A DNA stretch of 64,000 nucleotides from Gautieria morchelliformis. Lineage: Eukaryota > Basidiomycota > Agaricomycetes > Gomphales > Gomphaceae. This document shows, one piece after another, positions 1 to 11,548 of the stretch (position 1 is its first letter; each line of letters starts with the position of its first letter). The notes beneath the pieces are model-generated. The model saw only the letters and a program-made list of their open reading frames with translations, had not been told where the DNA came from and searched no databases. Where the stretch lies: positions 186,001 through 250,000 of the forward strand of contig WHVA01000078.1 of NCBI GenBank assembly GCA_015179125.1. The letters run 5' to 3'. A program made the translations under genes and the position numbers.

Positions 1-60
1 ACGGCCATGTGACCACCATCCATCAGTGACGGACGCGTCCCACAGAGCTTAGTCAGCACA
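1..60 (+). repeat. Copia LTR fragment, cut by the window edge
   Basis: The reverse complement matches the start of the solo LTR near 3887-3945 (shared pieces GCTGACTAAGCTCTGTGGG and GGTCAC.TGACCG-like) and, less closely, both LTRs of the Copia element at 13,762-20,337. It lies in the opposite orientation to those copies. Similarity stops at about position 58, where Gypsy pol sequence begins, so this is a truncated end. Confidence 0.6.
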
Positions 61-1590
61 AAGCGACGGGATGAATATAGCGGTAAAAAAGGACTATGTA
101 CAGCAGAACCAACTGACTATGTGGAAGTTGCAACCTGCAATCCCAGTGTTCAATGTGGATGGAAGCCCTAATGAGGCAGGGTCCATCATGGAAATCATAG
201 GCACAATTCTCTGCTACAATGGATATATGGAATGCACTTCCTTTGCAGTCACCAGCCTGGGGAAGCAAGACATCATCCTTGGATTTACCTGGCTGCAGGA
301 GCACAACCCAGAGATCAACTGGCAGACTTGGAAAGTGCTGATGAGTCAATGCCCGACCAAGTGTCACATGTGCAGGTCGGAAGTGCAGAAGGAGCATCAG
401 GAGCAGCAGAAGACCAAACAGCTCATACAGATATGTCATTCTGGCCCTCAACCACTGCTTTCAGAAGAGGATTCCGAAGCAGAATACGAACCAGCTCCCA
501 CTCCTGATTCCAATTCTGCTTCCAACTCTGATGTCATCCAACTTGGCCCAGAAGACACTTTGGCGGAAGGGCAGTGTTTTCTGTATGTAAACCTTCCGCT
601 GGAAGCAGAACACATCTGCGCCACCAGAAACATTTCGCAACGTCTAGCAGAAGCCTCCAGAAAGCATGATAAAGTGGAGGTGGAGATTCCAGAGTACCTG
701 TGGGAGTTCGAGGATGTCTTTGCCAAGGAGTTGTTTGATACCCTACCTCCACGGAAGCTGTGGGACCATGCCATCGAGTTGGAGCCTGGGTCAAAGCCCA
801 CCAACTGTAAGGTCTACCCACTGTCACCTAGGGAGCAGGTAGAGCTCGATGCATTCCTTGCAGAGAACCACCATACCAGGAGGATCCGCCCTCCAACTCA
901 CACATGGCATCTCGGGTGTTCTTCATAAAGAAGAAGGATGGCTCACTCAGACTCATGTAAGATTACTGGGCCTTGAATGTGATCATGATCAAGAATCGAT
1001 ACACCAGTCCACTCATTTCTGAACTGATCACACAACTCCGCGGTGCAAGGTACTTCACTAAGCTGGATGTCCACTGAGGTTTCAACACAATGTTCAGATC
1101 CGTGAGGGAGACAAATGGAAGGCTGCATTCTGCACCAACCAAGGACTCTTCAAGTCCTAGGTCATGTTCTTTGGCCTTGCCAACAGTCTTGCCACATTCC
1201 AGATGATGATGAACAACATTTTCTGGGACATGATAGTGGAAGGGGTTGTCTGTGTCTACCTTGATGAATATTCATCTTCACAAAGACACTGACGGAACAT
1301 CAGGAGATTGTGCGGAGAGTGCTAGAACGGCTCTGGGAGTACAACCTGTGTCTCAAGCTGGAAAAGTGTGAATTTGAGCAGATGTGGATAGAGTATCTTG
1401 GGGTGATCATGTCAGAAGGAATGGTGGAGATGGACCCAGTCAAGGATTCTGGTGTGTCAGAATGGCCTACACCACAGAACCAGAAAGAAGTGCAGTCCTG
1501 TGTTGGGTTTGTCAATTTCTACTGGCGGCTCATTAAGGATTTCTCCTGCCATGTCTGTGCCCTCTTCAACCTCACCGGACAGCTGGTCTT
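61..1590 (+). pseudogene. Ty3/Gypsy pol remnant (protease end to RT thumb)
   Basis: The first open stretch (to 928) carries a retropepsin tail with ILGFTWLQEHNPEINW, an acidic linker, and the RT entry typical of Gypsy (EFEDVFAKELFDTLPPR, then YPLSPREQ). RT continues in other frames: KKKDGSLRLM then a stop, a TKLDVH block then a stop, and a YLDE motif near 1256-1270 where a missing base breaks the frame just after the place of the YxDD catalytic motif. The piece at 1310-1580 (LEKCEFEQ..EYLGVIMSEG) is the RT thumb and connection. The protease active-site region abuts the LTR scrap. RNase H and integrase are absent. It is a dead fragment, and its order of domains is the normal Gypsy order. Confidence 0.85.
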
Positions 1591-2200
1591 GCTGTGCTGT
1601 GAGTCAAGTCCGGTGGGTCTGAGTAATAGAGTTGAAAGAAGAAAGGATATAACAAGGGGTGGGTTTGTCAGAATTATCGGAATGTCGGAAAGGAGGAGGA
1701 ACTGAGTGTCTGAAGTCAGAAATGCATGGTTGTAACACATATCCAGTTCATCGAGTTCATTCTTGCAGACAGTTGAGTTGCTAAGCTGCTTGCACAATTG
1801 ATACAGAACACTTTGCCTGCACATTGTCAGAATAACAATTTTGAGTAAAACCAAATGCCACATACTTTATCTTAAGACCAAACTTTGCCTCAAGTCATGC
1901 ATGCTGGCCAGGTGCAGGCAAACCTCAGAGCTTGTCCCCATACTGATTTTTACCTGTGATGTTGGGCATTGGCGGGTGCACTGGATCACGGATGCATGCC
2001 ATGCCTGTGTGAACCATCCGTGGTTGGCAAGGCCTCAGCTCGTGTGTTGACAGCCTCAGGGCAGCCCACAGGGTGTCTCACCTCCTATCTTCCGTGCTCT
2101 GTATAAGTAAGGTAAACCCGTTGTATTCTGCCAAACATTTCTTTCACCCCGCTGTGTCCTTTTTGTCTCCAATAACTGTCTAACACCAGCAATTGTCCCT
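1591..2200 (+). repeat. Possible Gypsy LTR and leader
   Basis: There is no coding signal here. The stretch opens with TGTGCTGTGAGTC, holds a TATAAGTAAGG motif near 2101, and reaches TGTCTAACA near 2184, followed by an ATG at 2204 that could start a decayed gag. That layout resembles an LTR and leader, but no second copy lies in the window to set its ends. Confidence 0.3.
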
Positions 2201-2730
2201 CAAATGACTGGGAATATTGAAAATAAACCTCACACACTGTCATCTACCACATCAGCAGCTCCAAGCCAAGCCCGCATCTTTGAATCTGACCTTGCATGCA
2301 AATGTAATGAATAACTCGGTAGGTTCAGAAACACATCTACCGACAATGGTTCAGCAATGGTCAAAATCACCCATCTTGTCAGGCTGTCTGAAGTGTGCAC
2401 CTGAGACAAGAGAGGGAGCACCATCAATGCATACTTCAAAATCCTCGAAGCCAATGAACGCAGCCGGAGTACCATCAAATCTAGCTCATGACCCTCTATG
2501 CACCAATACGACAATATGGGAAGATTGACTCAGACAGAGAGAGCTCTTGTAGGCGTGAGGTTAAAGAAGATGAACAAGAGGCAAAGAGAGCGAAGAAATG
2601 GAAGAAGTTTGAACAGAGTAAAGAGCAAAAGCGCAAGGAGATTTGAGTGAAAGTGAAGACATGCTGAGCAAATGACTCGATACTTCAAAGCTACCATGGG
2701 AGGTCGACGAACTCTCGTCACCTGTTCAAC
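2201..2730 (+). other. Decayed sequence without a clear gene
   Basis: Short open frames only. A basic, charged run near 2560-2645 (KKMNKRQRERRNGR-like in one frame) may belong to the 5' part of the DIRS-like gag that follows, or to a Gypsy gag. Nothing firmer can be said. Confidence 0.3.
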
Positions 2731-3490
2731 TTGCACCAGCACTCAGGGAAATGCAAGAGCTGCTCTGCCTCTTTTCCAAAGATCGACATGCCATTAAAAC
2801 ATCAATTGTCACAGCCACCCAACATCTGGAATTCCCTGATAGCGAGTGGGACAGTGTCATCCGTGGACGAGCAGTGGTCCTTAACAAAGTCCTCACCAAT
2901 ATGGTCATGCTCAGAGTGGACTCCAAGTGTATCAAGCATGTCGCCCGGCTCAAGCTCAAGGTGAAGTCTAGCATCCCAGCTCGCAAAGTCCAAAATCTCA
3001 GAGACGGGACTCTCACTTGAGGGAAAACCTCAGCTGTGATCACCTTTGTTTCCCCAACAGACGTGATGAACTGTGAGCCTACACAGACCACATCACCAAG
3101 CAGTTGGGAGCCATCAACCCCTCATACCACAGCCGGATCATCCTGTACAACCAATCTGTCTGAGTGAGAGCATCCTGTTGACAAGACATACTCCTCTCTG
3201 ACATAAGCTGCTTCAATGACACCATGCACATCACTTCTATCAGAGTCGGCATCACTGCCTCAAACATTGAACCAAACTTGTTCAGCGCAAACCCAGTCAG
3301 GAGACTTCCATCTAAAGTCTTTGAACTGTGCAAGCGCTTCAACCTCGGGAAGTGTGCCAACAATCCTAGAAGTTGCCAATACCAACATGTGTGTGCTTCC
3401 TGTCACCAAAACAGACACATGTAAGCCAAATGCACAAAAATGGTGAGCACCCACTGAGCTTTCTTTAGCCTGGAAAAGACCATGGTTCAC
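2731..3490 (+). pseudogene. DIRS-like gag remnant with zinc-knuckle end
   Basis: One frame gives LEFPDSEWDSVIRGRAV, the block characteristic of the gag-like ORF of basidiomycete DIRS elements. Further on (3280-3435) comes a Cys/His-rich segment: FELCKRFNLGKCANNP, then CQYQHVC, then CHQNRHM and KC. This would be a CCCH-type finger followed by a CCHC-like knuckle for nucleic-acid binding. Stops at about 3018 and in the 3070-3190 stretch break it into at least three frames. Confidence 0.65.
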
Positions 3491-3599
3491 ACATGACTTC
3501 CTCTGGGAAGACCACGAAATTGGTGAATCGCCTTCAGCTCAAGCTTCAGAGACAGCCCCTCCAATTCCCAGTGTCCCAGAATCTGAATTACAAAATACT

Positions 3600-5560
3600 A
3601 CAGCTGTGAGTACAATTCATGAACATCCAGAACTGTTCAAAATCATAACCCCTATCAATGTTGATTATTTTGAATATTTACTTTGCTCCCATCCAAACCA
3701 AGCTCTTGTATTGTCCGTATGCAAAGGTCCCCAAGAAGGCTTTTGGCTGTGGGCTGACACGTACAAACCAAACTATCCTGAGACTTGGGATTTTTAGGAA
3801 TAATATATCAGATATATCAGAATTGATATATTTGATGACTCAGGGAGTGGGGACTCTTCGTGCACCCCTGTGCACGGTATATGCGTGAGCTGACTAAGCT
3901 CTGTGGGGCGAGTGCGTCACTGATTGATGTAGGTCACGTGACCGAGTCGAAGAAGAAACAGGTGAGAACAGAGGAACAAGGGGTCCAAAGCTTTCGCTTT
4001 CGGAACAGTATAGTGTAGCCAGTTATAGTAGACTCTCAACAAAGAATTGGAATAAACTATCAAGGAATGAGCTCTGTAACTATCAAACAAGTCTACAGTT
4101 ACTTCAGGGGGTGAAACAGCAATTCTGGATATTTCTGAATGATATTCTGGATGTTTTGTTCGTACAGTTATGGTAGCTACTTATACTAAAATAGTAGTGA
4201 CTACCAGTGTTCAAGATAGTGATAGAATGGGTCAGGATAATGTGGAAATGCTCCACAGGCTGCATACAGCTGTGGAGCAGGAACAATGATGGGGATACTT
4301 GTCCTACTGACAAGTATCTAAGCTGGGACCTTGGAGCAATGTACAAAGCCCCTTTCAACATGTAATACAGCTCGTAATCAGTGGAGCTGGTCAGGGGAAT
4401 AGAATAGAATAGAAAACTTGTGTGTCCTGTGCTGTGTGCCTACAGCAGCCTTGGCAAGGCATTTGCCATCTCTGTACCTCTCTCCTGAGTTAGCTATTCA
4501 GTACATCCATAGATAGGGCTGTATACTGTAATCTCCATTGTATCCGATGTCCCTGTATGGGACTATTAGTCCCATAGCAATATTTCTTCTTCTGACCAGG
4601 GCCCAGGTGCCTGCTTTCCAGGGCAGGCACTGTGACTGGTGCATGGATTATTTCTCCCAGATGTTAGCTCAGTTAGACGATTGTATAGACCTTAGAATAA
4701 TGTTTGATATAGCTATCCATTTATTCTAACAGGGATAACTCACATAGGCCTGTGTTAGACCCAGACCACAGGCAATTCCTCAGGCACCAGCACGACCAAG
4801 AAATAAAGCTTTGACAGTACTCCCACTCTTTTGGCTCAGCTCTGCTACCTGGAATGTACAGTATGCCTTTGAGCATGATCCCTAAACCCCATTCCGACAA
4901 ATTATGCCTAATCAATGACCACAGCGCCAGACAGTACTCATGCAACTCCATGATCCAGAAGCATGAAGGCAATGTCAAACTCGATGGCATTCACAGCCTA
5001 GGGAAAGCCCTTCAGCATGCATGGAAGCATTATGGACACCTTCCTCTAGTTCTCTGGACAGCCAACATCACTCATGCATACTGCCTCCTTCCCATGCATT
5101 TTCACTGGCAACTAGGTCAAACCATCACTATTGATGGTCAGCGTTATGTCAACAGATGGAATTTTTTCGGTGGCTGTGCTGGCTGTCATCTTTTCTGTAC
5201 CTTCATGGCACTTGTCCTGTGGATTGGCCAGCATGTCCTTGGCCTTCGTGATCTCCTAGTCTATGTGGACGACAACTTTTCTTGGGGATTTGCTCACCAC
5301 ACCTTATTCTATCTGCTGTAGGAGTGTTACTTCCTAGAAAAACAAGCATGACTACTTCTCCTCTGGGATCACCTCGGGATTCTCCATGAGCATCAGAAAC
5401 AAGAGTTCTGCATCATGCTGAGGATTATTGGCTATCACGTCAATGTTGCTAAGATAGAAGTCATCTTAAACTGGCACCCCTTAAATAAGCTGAGGACAGT
5501 CCAACAGCGAGCTCAATAACACTCAAAGGCAAACACTTTTTGCCAAATGGCTTCCTAGAT
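3600..5560 (+). pseudogene. DIRS-like reverse transcriptase remnant, interrupted by a solo LTR
   Basis: The N-terminal block (3640-3791) shows TPINVDYFEYLLCSHPN and SVCKGPQEGFW, a signature of this RT family. After the inserted LTR it resumes with FLRHQHDQEIKL, a stop at about 4810, then LLPGMYSMPLSMIPKPHSDK. The open stretch 4854-5321 includes the RT fingers and palm with VYVDD at about 5260-5274, so the catalytic pair is kept. The end (5325-5470) reads LEKQA, a stop, LLLLWDHLGILHEH, then IIGYHVNV in shifting frames. It fades out near 5560. RNase H is absent at this locus. Confidence 0.8.
3792..4731 (-). repeat. Solo Copia LTR, 940 bp, with 5-bp target duplication GGGAT
   Basis: It starts TTTTAG and ends CTAACA on the plus strand (TGTTAG..CTAAAA on the minus strand), as do the LTRs of the Copia element at 13,762-20,337, with which it shares many blocks (CTGACTAAGC, GGTCACGTGACCG, AGACTCTCAA, GAGCTCTGTAACTATCAAACAAG, TACAAAGCCCC). 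GGGAT is repeated at 3787-3791 and 4732-4736. The divergence from the 13.8-kb copies is much larger than between those two copies, so it is an older insertion. It sits inside the DIRS-like RT gene. Confidence 0.85.
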
Positions 5561-6162
5561 TCTCTTTGGGACATGTCTACCTACAATCCTCAGGAGAGAC
5601 TTAAGATATATCTATATTTCTTGAGGAGATGTATGTCATCCAAAATGTGACATAGAAAAAATACCAAATTATTTTTCTGATGTCCTAGAGTGATTTCCTG
5701 ATTTTGGTTGTTGGACCAACAGAATTTGGCAGTCATGTGATCTATCATGTGACCTATTTGTCAGTGCTCAGCCTTTGGACCTTTGGACAACGCAGGAAAA
5801 AAAGTTTCAGGCCACTCTGGGGCCGCTACCCCTTTCTACTGCTTAAATCAGTGTTTAACATCCTTATACCAGACGAGTTCTCAGGTTCATCATCGCTCAT
5901 GACCTCATGTATGTTCGCCATACTGGCACCCTGTTTCTAAACCTCACCAGGTTGGGTTTTTTTTCATTCTTCTCTTTTGTGCTCTACATCACCTATCACC
6001 CAGCTTGCTAGTTCTGCTGAACTTTGCCTCATGCTTAGGATAGAGTCCGGTTGGATGCATCCACACTCACGTCAGACACACATCAGCACTGACAGCAAGG
6101 CATCATATGTGTTTCAGCAAGGGGACCTTTGTCTTAAAGGAATTCATGTAATATGATCCAAT
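5561..6162. other. No gene seen
   Basis: AT-rich, with only short frames. No similarity to the neighbouring RT or to other repeats in the window was found by eye. It may be the decayed continuation of the DIRS-like remnant. Confidence 0.4.
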
Positions 6163-6521
6163 ATCACTGATAGTGTTCTGCAAAGCCCGGCTCAGCTCAA
6201 AAGCCATTGCTTCAGCTCAGCTCACACCGGCTCGGGCTCACAAATTCAGAGCCAAGCTTTGAGAGCTGGCTCAGGCTTGGCTCAGCCTGGGCTGGGGCTC
6301 ATGAGTGGGCACATCGTCTAAGGGGATACATGCCAAACTAAAAATTCTACGTACTTTTAAGTAAAAGTAACTAGTTGTATTCTACATACTCAGATATTCC
6401 TTTGAAGTCACTCTCCCCCTCCATGAGCTCACAGTCCCTGGAGAGGTCAATGAGATTGACAGGTGTCTAGACCACCTGAGGGACCTCCGGACCTTCCTTA
6501 ATTAATTCCAGCCCATGTAAA

Positions 6522-6676
6522 TGTTGCACGTTGAGTCACGTGCTGCAGTCGATTAGCTAATTAGTCTGAGTTCGAAGGAAGGGAATCTCATTCGTTCCTC
6601 CTTCAAACTCAGGTATGTAGTGATATTCGTGTACTATAGAGGTGAATCACATTCAAACTCAGGCTCTGCGCTGACA
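6522..6676 (+). repeat. 5' LTR of Copia 1 (155 bp)
   Basis: Starts TGTTGCACG and ends GCTGACA. It is followed directly by GGTTATGGGCCC, the likely primer-binding site. Very short for a Copia LTR. It matches 10,901-11,014 and 11,499-11,548, the two halves of the 3' LTR. Confidence 0.85.
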
Positions 6677-6731
6677 GGTTATGGGCCCCATGCCCTAGTC
6701 GAAGGAAGAGAACAGATAAAATCCATCCATC

Positions 6732-9700
6732 ATGTCAGACTCGGAGATCGAAGGCTGCATGAGAAGCATAAAGCTCACGAGCACGAATTACAACACATGG
6801 AGCATCACGATGCAGGGCAAGCTGATGACAATCAACGCATGGTGGATTGTCACTGGAGATTCAATAAGACCTACCAACGTGAGAGAGACAGAAAAGTGGT
6901 TGCTGAAAAGGGAAGAAGCAGCCAGCACCCTATTGAGGTAGCTTTCTCACATGCAATACATCCACATCGAGGGAGCGATGGATGATCCCATCAAGATGTG
7001 GAAGAGGCTGAGAACGGCTCACCGATCACAAGTCGCAACCACTGGATTCCACGCAATAAAAAAGCTACTGAGCATACGAAAGGAAGATAGCGAGTCCCTC
7101 ACAGACCATGTCGCTCACACAAACTCAGCCACAAACGATCTCATAGTGTTAGCTCCCAGCACACTCACCGCCCAGAACATCATTGATGAAATTGGAATAC
7201 ACACAACCATCGCAGGACTTGACCAAACAGAGTATGGCGCCTTTACCTCATCCCTACTGCTGATTGGCACACTCGACCGCACCACCGTGTCCACAGCCTT
7301 CTGGAATGAAGACCTGAGGCGTCAGGTGAGTGCAACATCGTCAGGAGCATTTTCTGTGGCCAGAGGAAGGAAAACCATTGTCGAAACGTGCACCGTATGC
7401 AAGAAGCGAAGCCACACATCAGACCGATTCTGGGCCGCTCATCCAGAGCTCAAGCCCATGCGGAAGGGTGAGGAGAGAAAAAAGGAAAGGGGAGAGAACC
7501 AAGTGACTGAGAATGCATCGGGTGATATCGTGCAAAAATTTGCCGGAAACGCGAGTCTGCGGTCATCGTTCCCATTGTCCCCCAGCAGCAATACTGATTT
7601 ATGCTGGAACACCGACATGGGGGCCACCAGCCACATGACCCTGCATCGCCACTGGCTGCGCAACTATGAACATTACCGTGTACCCATCCGTCTAGCGACG
7701 AACAATATTGTGTATTCAGCTGGAAGGGGGCAAGTCTTGTTTACCCCAAAGATTGATGGGCAAGCATCACAGAATATCATGCTCTCGAGAGTTCTGCATG
7801 TACTGGATCTCCAAAATAACCTACTCGCCATACTCCATCTCACCACCCATCACAACTTCTCAGTCAATATTGTGAAGGATCGTATCTCATCCACCCGGGA
7901 TGGGAGACTACTTTTCTGTGCAGCTGTACGAAATGGAACAGGATTTCTAATCAGAGACACCATTCTGAATCCAGAATCCGTGCTCACCACTTCCTCACCT
8001 ATCATGAACCGGCCACTCCTACACAAGCGACTAGCACATATCAGTCACGAATGCCTTGAACGGCTCCTGAAGCATGGCATGGTCAACGGCATACGCGTAA
8101 GCTCTAGTACGACCATCCCCACAGTATGTGAACCATGCATCGCTGCGAAACAACACCGTAGTCCTTTTCCGAAAAAGAGTGAAAACCGCGCACTGAACCC
8201 ACTCGACCTCATCATCTCAGACGTACACAGCCCTCTCCCAGTCTGTACACTGTCTGGATACTGATACTGGATCACATTCACAGATGACTGCACAAGGTAC
8301 AGATGCGTTTACCTCCTAAAAACAAAGGACAAAGCATTTGAAGCCTACCAAGCCTACGAGGCACTGGTAGAGAACCAGACAAATTTAAGAGTGAAACGAT
8401 TCAGAGATGACAAAGGGGGGGAGTACATCGGCCACAAGTGGGACCAGCACTTCCAGCGTCCAGGCATAGTACATGAGCACACTACAAAAGGCTCACCTCA
8501 ACAAAATGGCATCTCAGAGCAGACCTCATTGAAGGAACGGTCACAATGCTGCAGCAAGCCCACCTACCAGCATCGATGTGGGGTGAAGCACTGACGCTAC
8601 TAGTTCAAATCATCAATGCCACTCCGACTTCCGCACTCACAGACAAAATGCCATATGAGACCTGGTTCGGCCACAAACCAAACCTCAGCATGCTACGCAC
8701 GTTCGGTTGCACTGCCCACATTCACATTCAAAAGGATGAAAGAAAGGGACTACAGCCCAGATCCTGCAAATGCATATACCTTGGTTTTGAAGATGGTTAT
8801 AAAGGCTGGCGCTGCATGGACCCTACCACCAGACGCATTATCATATCAAGAGACATCATTTTCAACAAACATGAATTCCCAGGTCTTTCTACCGCAGACA
8901 ACACTGCCGATCCACCCATACCTACCTTTGTCCCAAACCCCAACCACATCGCAGCTCCACCAGATGAGCAACCGGTCCAAGACCTTGAACTCCCAGAGGT
9001 CAACTCAAGCACCCACCCACCCTTTCTCGAACCAGATCCTGAACCCGATGCCCCCGCCCTTCCTGAGCCTGACCCGCTTCCACCTCCACCACCCCCACAA
9101 CCCCACCGCTCTAGCAGGAATACTGCCCGCATCACTTACCGGCGCCTCCATGATCCATTCCTCCAACCACAACCCCCAGCCGATCGTGATAGTCCAGACC
9201 CTGAAGGGGGTGCAATGGCTAACACCTCAATTGTCCAGGCTCTGGAGTTCATCTACAGTGAGCCAGATACTATTGAATTAGTACTGAACGCAACGATAAA
9301 GGATGACCGCATCCCCAAAACGTTCGCAGAAGCGATGCGGTGGCCAGATGCACCACTATGGAAAGGTTCTACAGATGTGGAGATTCAAGCCCTCTTGGAC
9401 AATGGGACATGGGAGCTAGTAAAACTCCCACCTGGTGAAAAAGCCATTGGCCCCCGATGGGTATTCCGAACCAAACTTCACTCGGACGGATCCCTAGACA
9501 AGTATAAGAGCTGCATGGTAGCAAAGGGATACACTCAACGACCGGGGATCAACTACGATGAAATGTTCGCTCCTACCGCACGTTGGGCAGCCCTGCGCAC
9601 AATACTAGCTCAGGGAGTGCTTCAAGGAGTGCACATAGAGTCCGTTGACATATCGAACACCTACTTAAATGGAGTCCTGGATGATGACACAAAGAGATAC

Positions 9701-10873
9701 ATGACACAACCAGAGGGATATCATCAGGGAGGACCAGATTGGGTATGCAAATTGAGGAGAGGGCTGTATGGGCTGAAACAAAGTGGAAGATTATGGTATG
9801 AGAGGCTCGGAGTGGCACTAGAAGGGATGGAATTCAGATGCCTAAAATCCAATCTGAGCATATATATCTGGACGAGCGATGGGGTAAAAGTCATCATACC
9901 TGTCTTCATTGACGACTTAACTCTAGTGTCCAACTCAAAGCAGGATTTAGACAGAGTAAAAAGCAAACTGGCCAAAATATTCAAGCTGAAGGACCTGGGA
10001 CCAACGACATCACTGCTAGGTGTGGAAGTGGAGTATGATCAATCACAGAAGACATTGAAGCTCTCACAGAAACAATATATTCGAGAAATCCTCAGTCGGT
10101 TCCAAATGTCAGATTGCCGACCAGTCTTCACACCCATGACGCCAGGTCTGAAACTGAGCACAACCATGGGTCCATCAACCCCAGAAGAAGCAGAAGAGAT
10201 GAGAGACATACCATACTTGAATGCAGTTGGAGCACTGAATTATCTTGCCATCACAACGCACCCCAACATTGCCTACGCCATTGGATGCCTTGCACGGTTC
10301 AACTCGAATCCAGGCCCAGCGCACTGGACGGCTGTGAAACATCTCCTGCATTATCTGAAAGGAACAGTCGATCTGGCACTCACCTTCATGCCCAGCGAAT
10401 CGACCACGTCGTTCCTGACCTGGACCGACGCAGACCATGGAGGGAACCCTGATAACGGCCGGTCGACCTCAGGCTTCCTTGCAAAGATAGGGACTGGAGC
10501 TATCAGCTGGGCCAGCAAGATACAGAGCATAGTTACCCTATCCACAATGGAAGCAGGGTTTGTCGCCTCAGTCCTAGCAGGGACAGAAATTGTCTGGCTA
10601 CGAAGTTTGTTGAGCAAGCTCGGTTATGAAGTCGAGGAGCCATCTCACCTTTTCATTGACAATCAATCCACCCTCTCAGTTGCAAAGAACCCCGAACATC
10701 ACGGCCGGATGAAACACTGAGATCTTCAGTATTTCTGGCTGCAAGAGAAAGTCGTGCAGAAAATCATCCGAGTTGATTATGAGCCCACAAACAGCATGCC
10801 CGCAGACTTGTTGACTAAAGCATTATCCCGTGAATTAGTGGAGCGACACCGTCGCGCCATGGGACTTTTCTGA
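6732..10873 (+). pseudogene. Copia 1 Gag-Pol polyprotein, broken
   Basis: Gag starts MSDSEIEGCMRSIKL (6732). In-frame stops lie at 6939-6941 (TAG), 8262-8264 (TGA, inside the integrase) and 10,718-10,720 (TGA, in RNase H after GRMKH), and a frameshift lies near 8520 between GISEQ and DLIEGTVTMLQQA. Domains: zinc knuckle at about 7389 (CTVCKKRSH, last Cys replaced by Phe); protease near 7605 with DMG where DTG or DSG is normal; gag_pre-integrase HKRLAHIS..CEPC; integrase core with DDKGGEY; RVT_2 with RWVFRTKLHSDG (9470), VFIDDLTLVSN (9900, catalytic DD kept); RNase H with TWTDADHGG (10,420). The proline-rich linker at 8890-9120 separates integrase and RT. Without the breaks it would be about 1,380 residues, a normal size. 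Confidence 0.9.
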
Positions 10874-10900
10874 GGGCAAACCGACAGCGTCAAGGGGGTG

Positions 10901-11548
10901 TGTTGCGCATCGAGTCACATGCTGCAGTCGATTAGCTAATTAGTCTGAGTTCGAAGGAAGGGAATCTCATTCGTTCCTCCTTTGAACTCATACGTAGTGA
11001 TATTCATGTACTATGGCGGATGCTCACAACTTTTAATTGTATGTAGATTCACCCATTTTATGCTCAGATTATAGAAAAGAAGAGGGTGAAAATACATGGC
11101 AATCTTATTGTTGTGATATAAATAAATTTTCTTTTGTCCCTCCCTGAGCGGCGGCTCCGCCAACGAGAACACCTCTTCTTATTTTTACGCCTCTTCTTAT
11201 TTTTTCTACCCACTTTTAATATACACTATATCATTATACCTATTCATACTAATACTCCTACTCATATCTATTAGAAGTATCTAGCCAAGTATTTGTTATT
11301 CTATCTTGTAGTCAGATACTCTCTCATATGTATATATATCTCCAAAATGTTTAAACATATACAGAATATTCTAATAACATCTATTATTCTCCTTATAAAT
11401 ACTACTATATATTCCTATATGTTGTTATTAATAATCTTATAATATATATTATATACTCATATATGCTGTATCACATGACCATTTTGATATCCTCCTATAG
11501 AAGTGAATCTCATTTGTTCCTCCTTCGAACTCAGGCTCTGCACTGACA
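10901..11548 (+). repeat. 3' LTR of Copia 1, split by a 484-bp insertion
   Basis: Starts TGTTGCGCATC, matches the 5' LTR up to GTACTAT (11,014), then is interrupted. The match resumes at AGAAGTGAATC (11,499) and ends CACTGACA, followed by GTAAA. It holds nine bases (TGTTCCTCC region) that the 5' copy lacks. Confidence 0.85.
11015..11498. other. 484-bp AT-rich insertion inside an LTR, with a GC-cluster hairpin
   Basis: It interrupts the 3' LTR of Copia 1 after CTAT and ends with CTAT, a possible 4-bp target duplication. The composition is strongly A+T (long TATATA and TTAATA runs), except for GAGCGGCGGCTCCGCC near 11,146, in which GGCGG-CT-CCGCC can form a hairpin. No terminal inverted repeats or long frames. 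The mix resembles fungal mitochondrial intergenic DNA, so a nuclear copy of mtDNA is one reading; an unknown small transposon is another. Confidence 0.5.

Larger units (their letters stand above)
2731..5560 (+). mobile_element. DIRS-like retrotransposon remnant 1 (gag and RT), split by a solo LTR
   Basis: Gag-like, linker and reverse transcriptase blocks occur in the order seen in DIRS-like (tyrosine recombinase) elements of mushroom genomes. The RT reading frame is interrupted between WD(F) at 3786-3794 and DNSHRPV at about 4735-4755 by a solo Copia LTR. Removing that LTR and one copy of GGGAT rejoins the frame as ..ETWDNSHRPV... RNase H and recombinase domains are not present beside it. Inactive: many stops and frame changes. 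Confidence 0.75.
6522..11548 (+). mobile_element. Copia (Ty1-type) retrotransposon 1, inactivated
   Basis: It is bounded by related LTRs (6522-6676 and 10,901-11,548) beginning TGTTGC and ending CTGACA, and by the direct repeat GTAAA at 6517-6521 and 11,549-11,553. The internal order is gag, protease, integrase, RT, RNase H, which defines the Copia superfamily. A purine tract (CAAGGGGGTG, 10,891-10,900) touches the 3' LTR. It lies within the hAT-like element. Confidence 0.9.

Noticed and set aside
8797..9135. Minus-strand frame rich in Gly/Ser
   Set aside because: It is the shadow of the proline-rich linker of the Copia 1 polyprotein on the plus strand.
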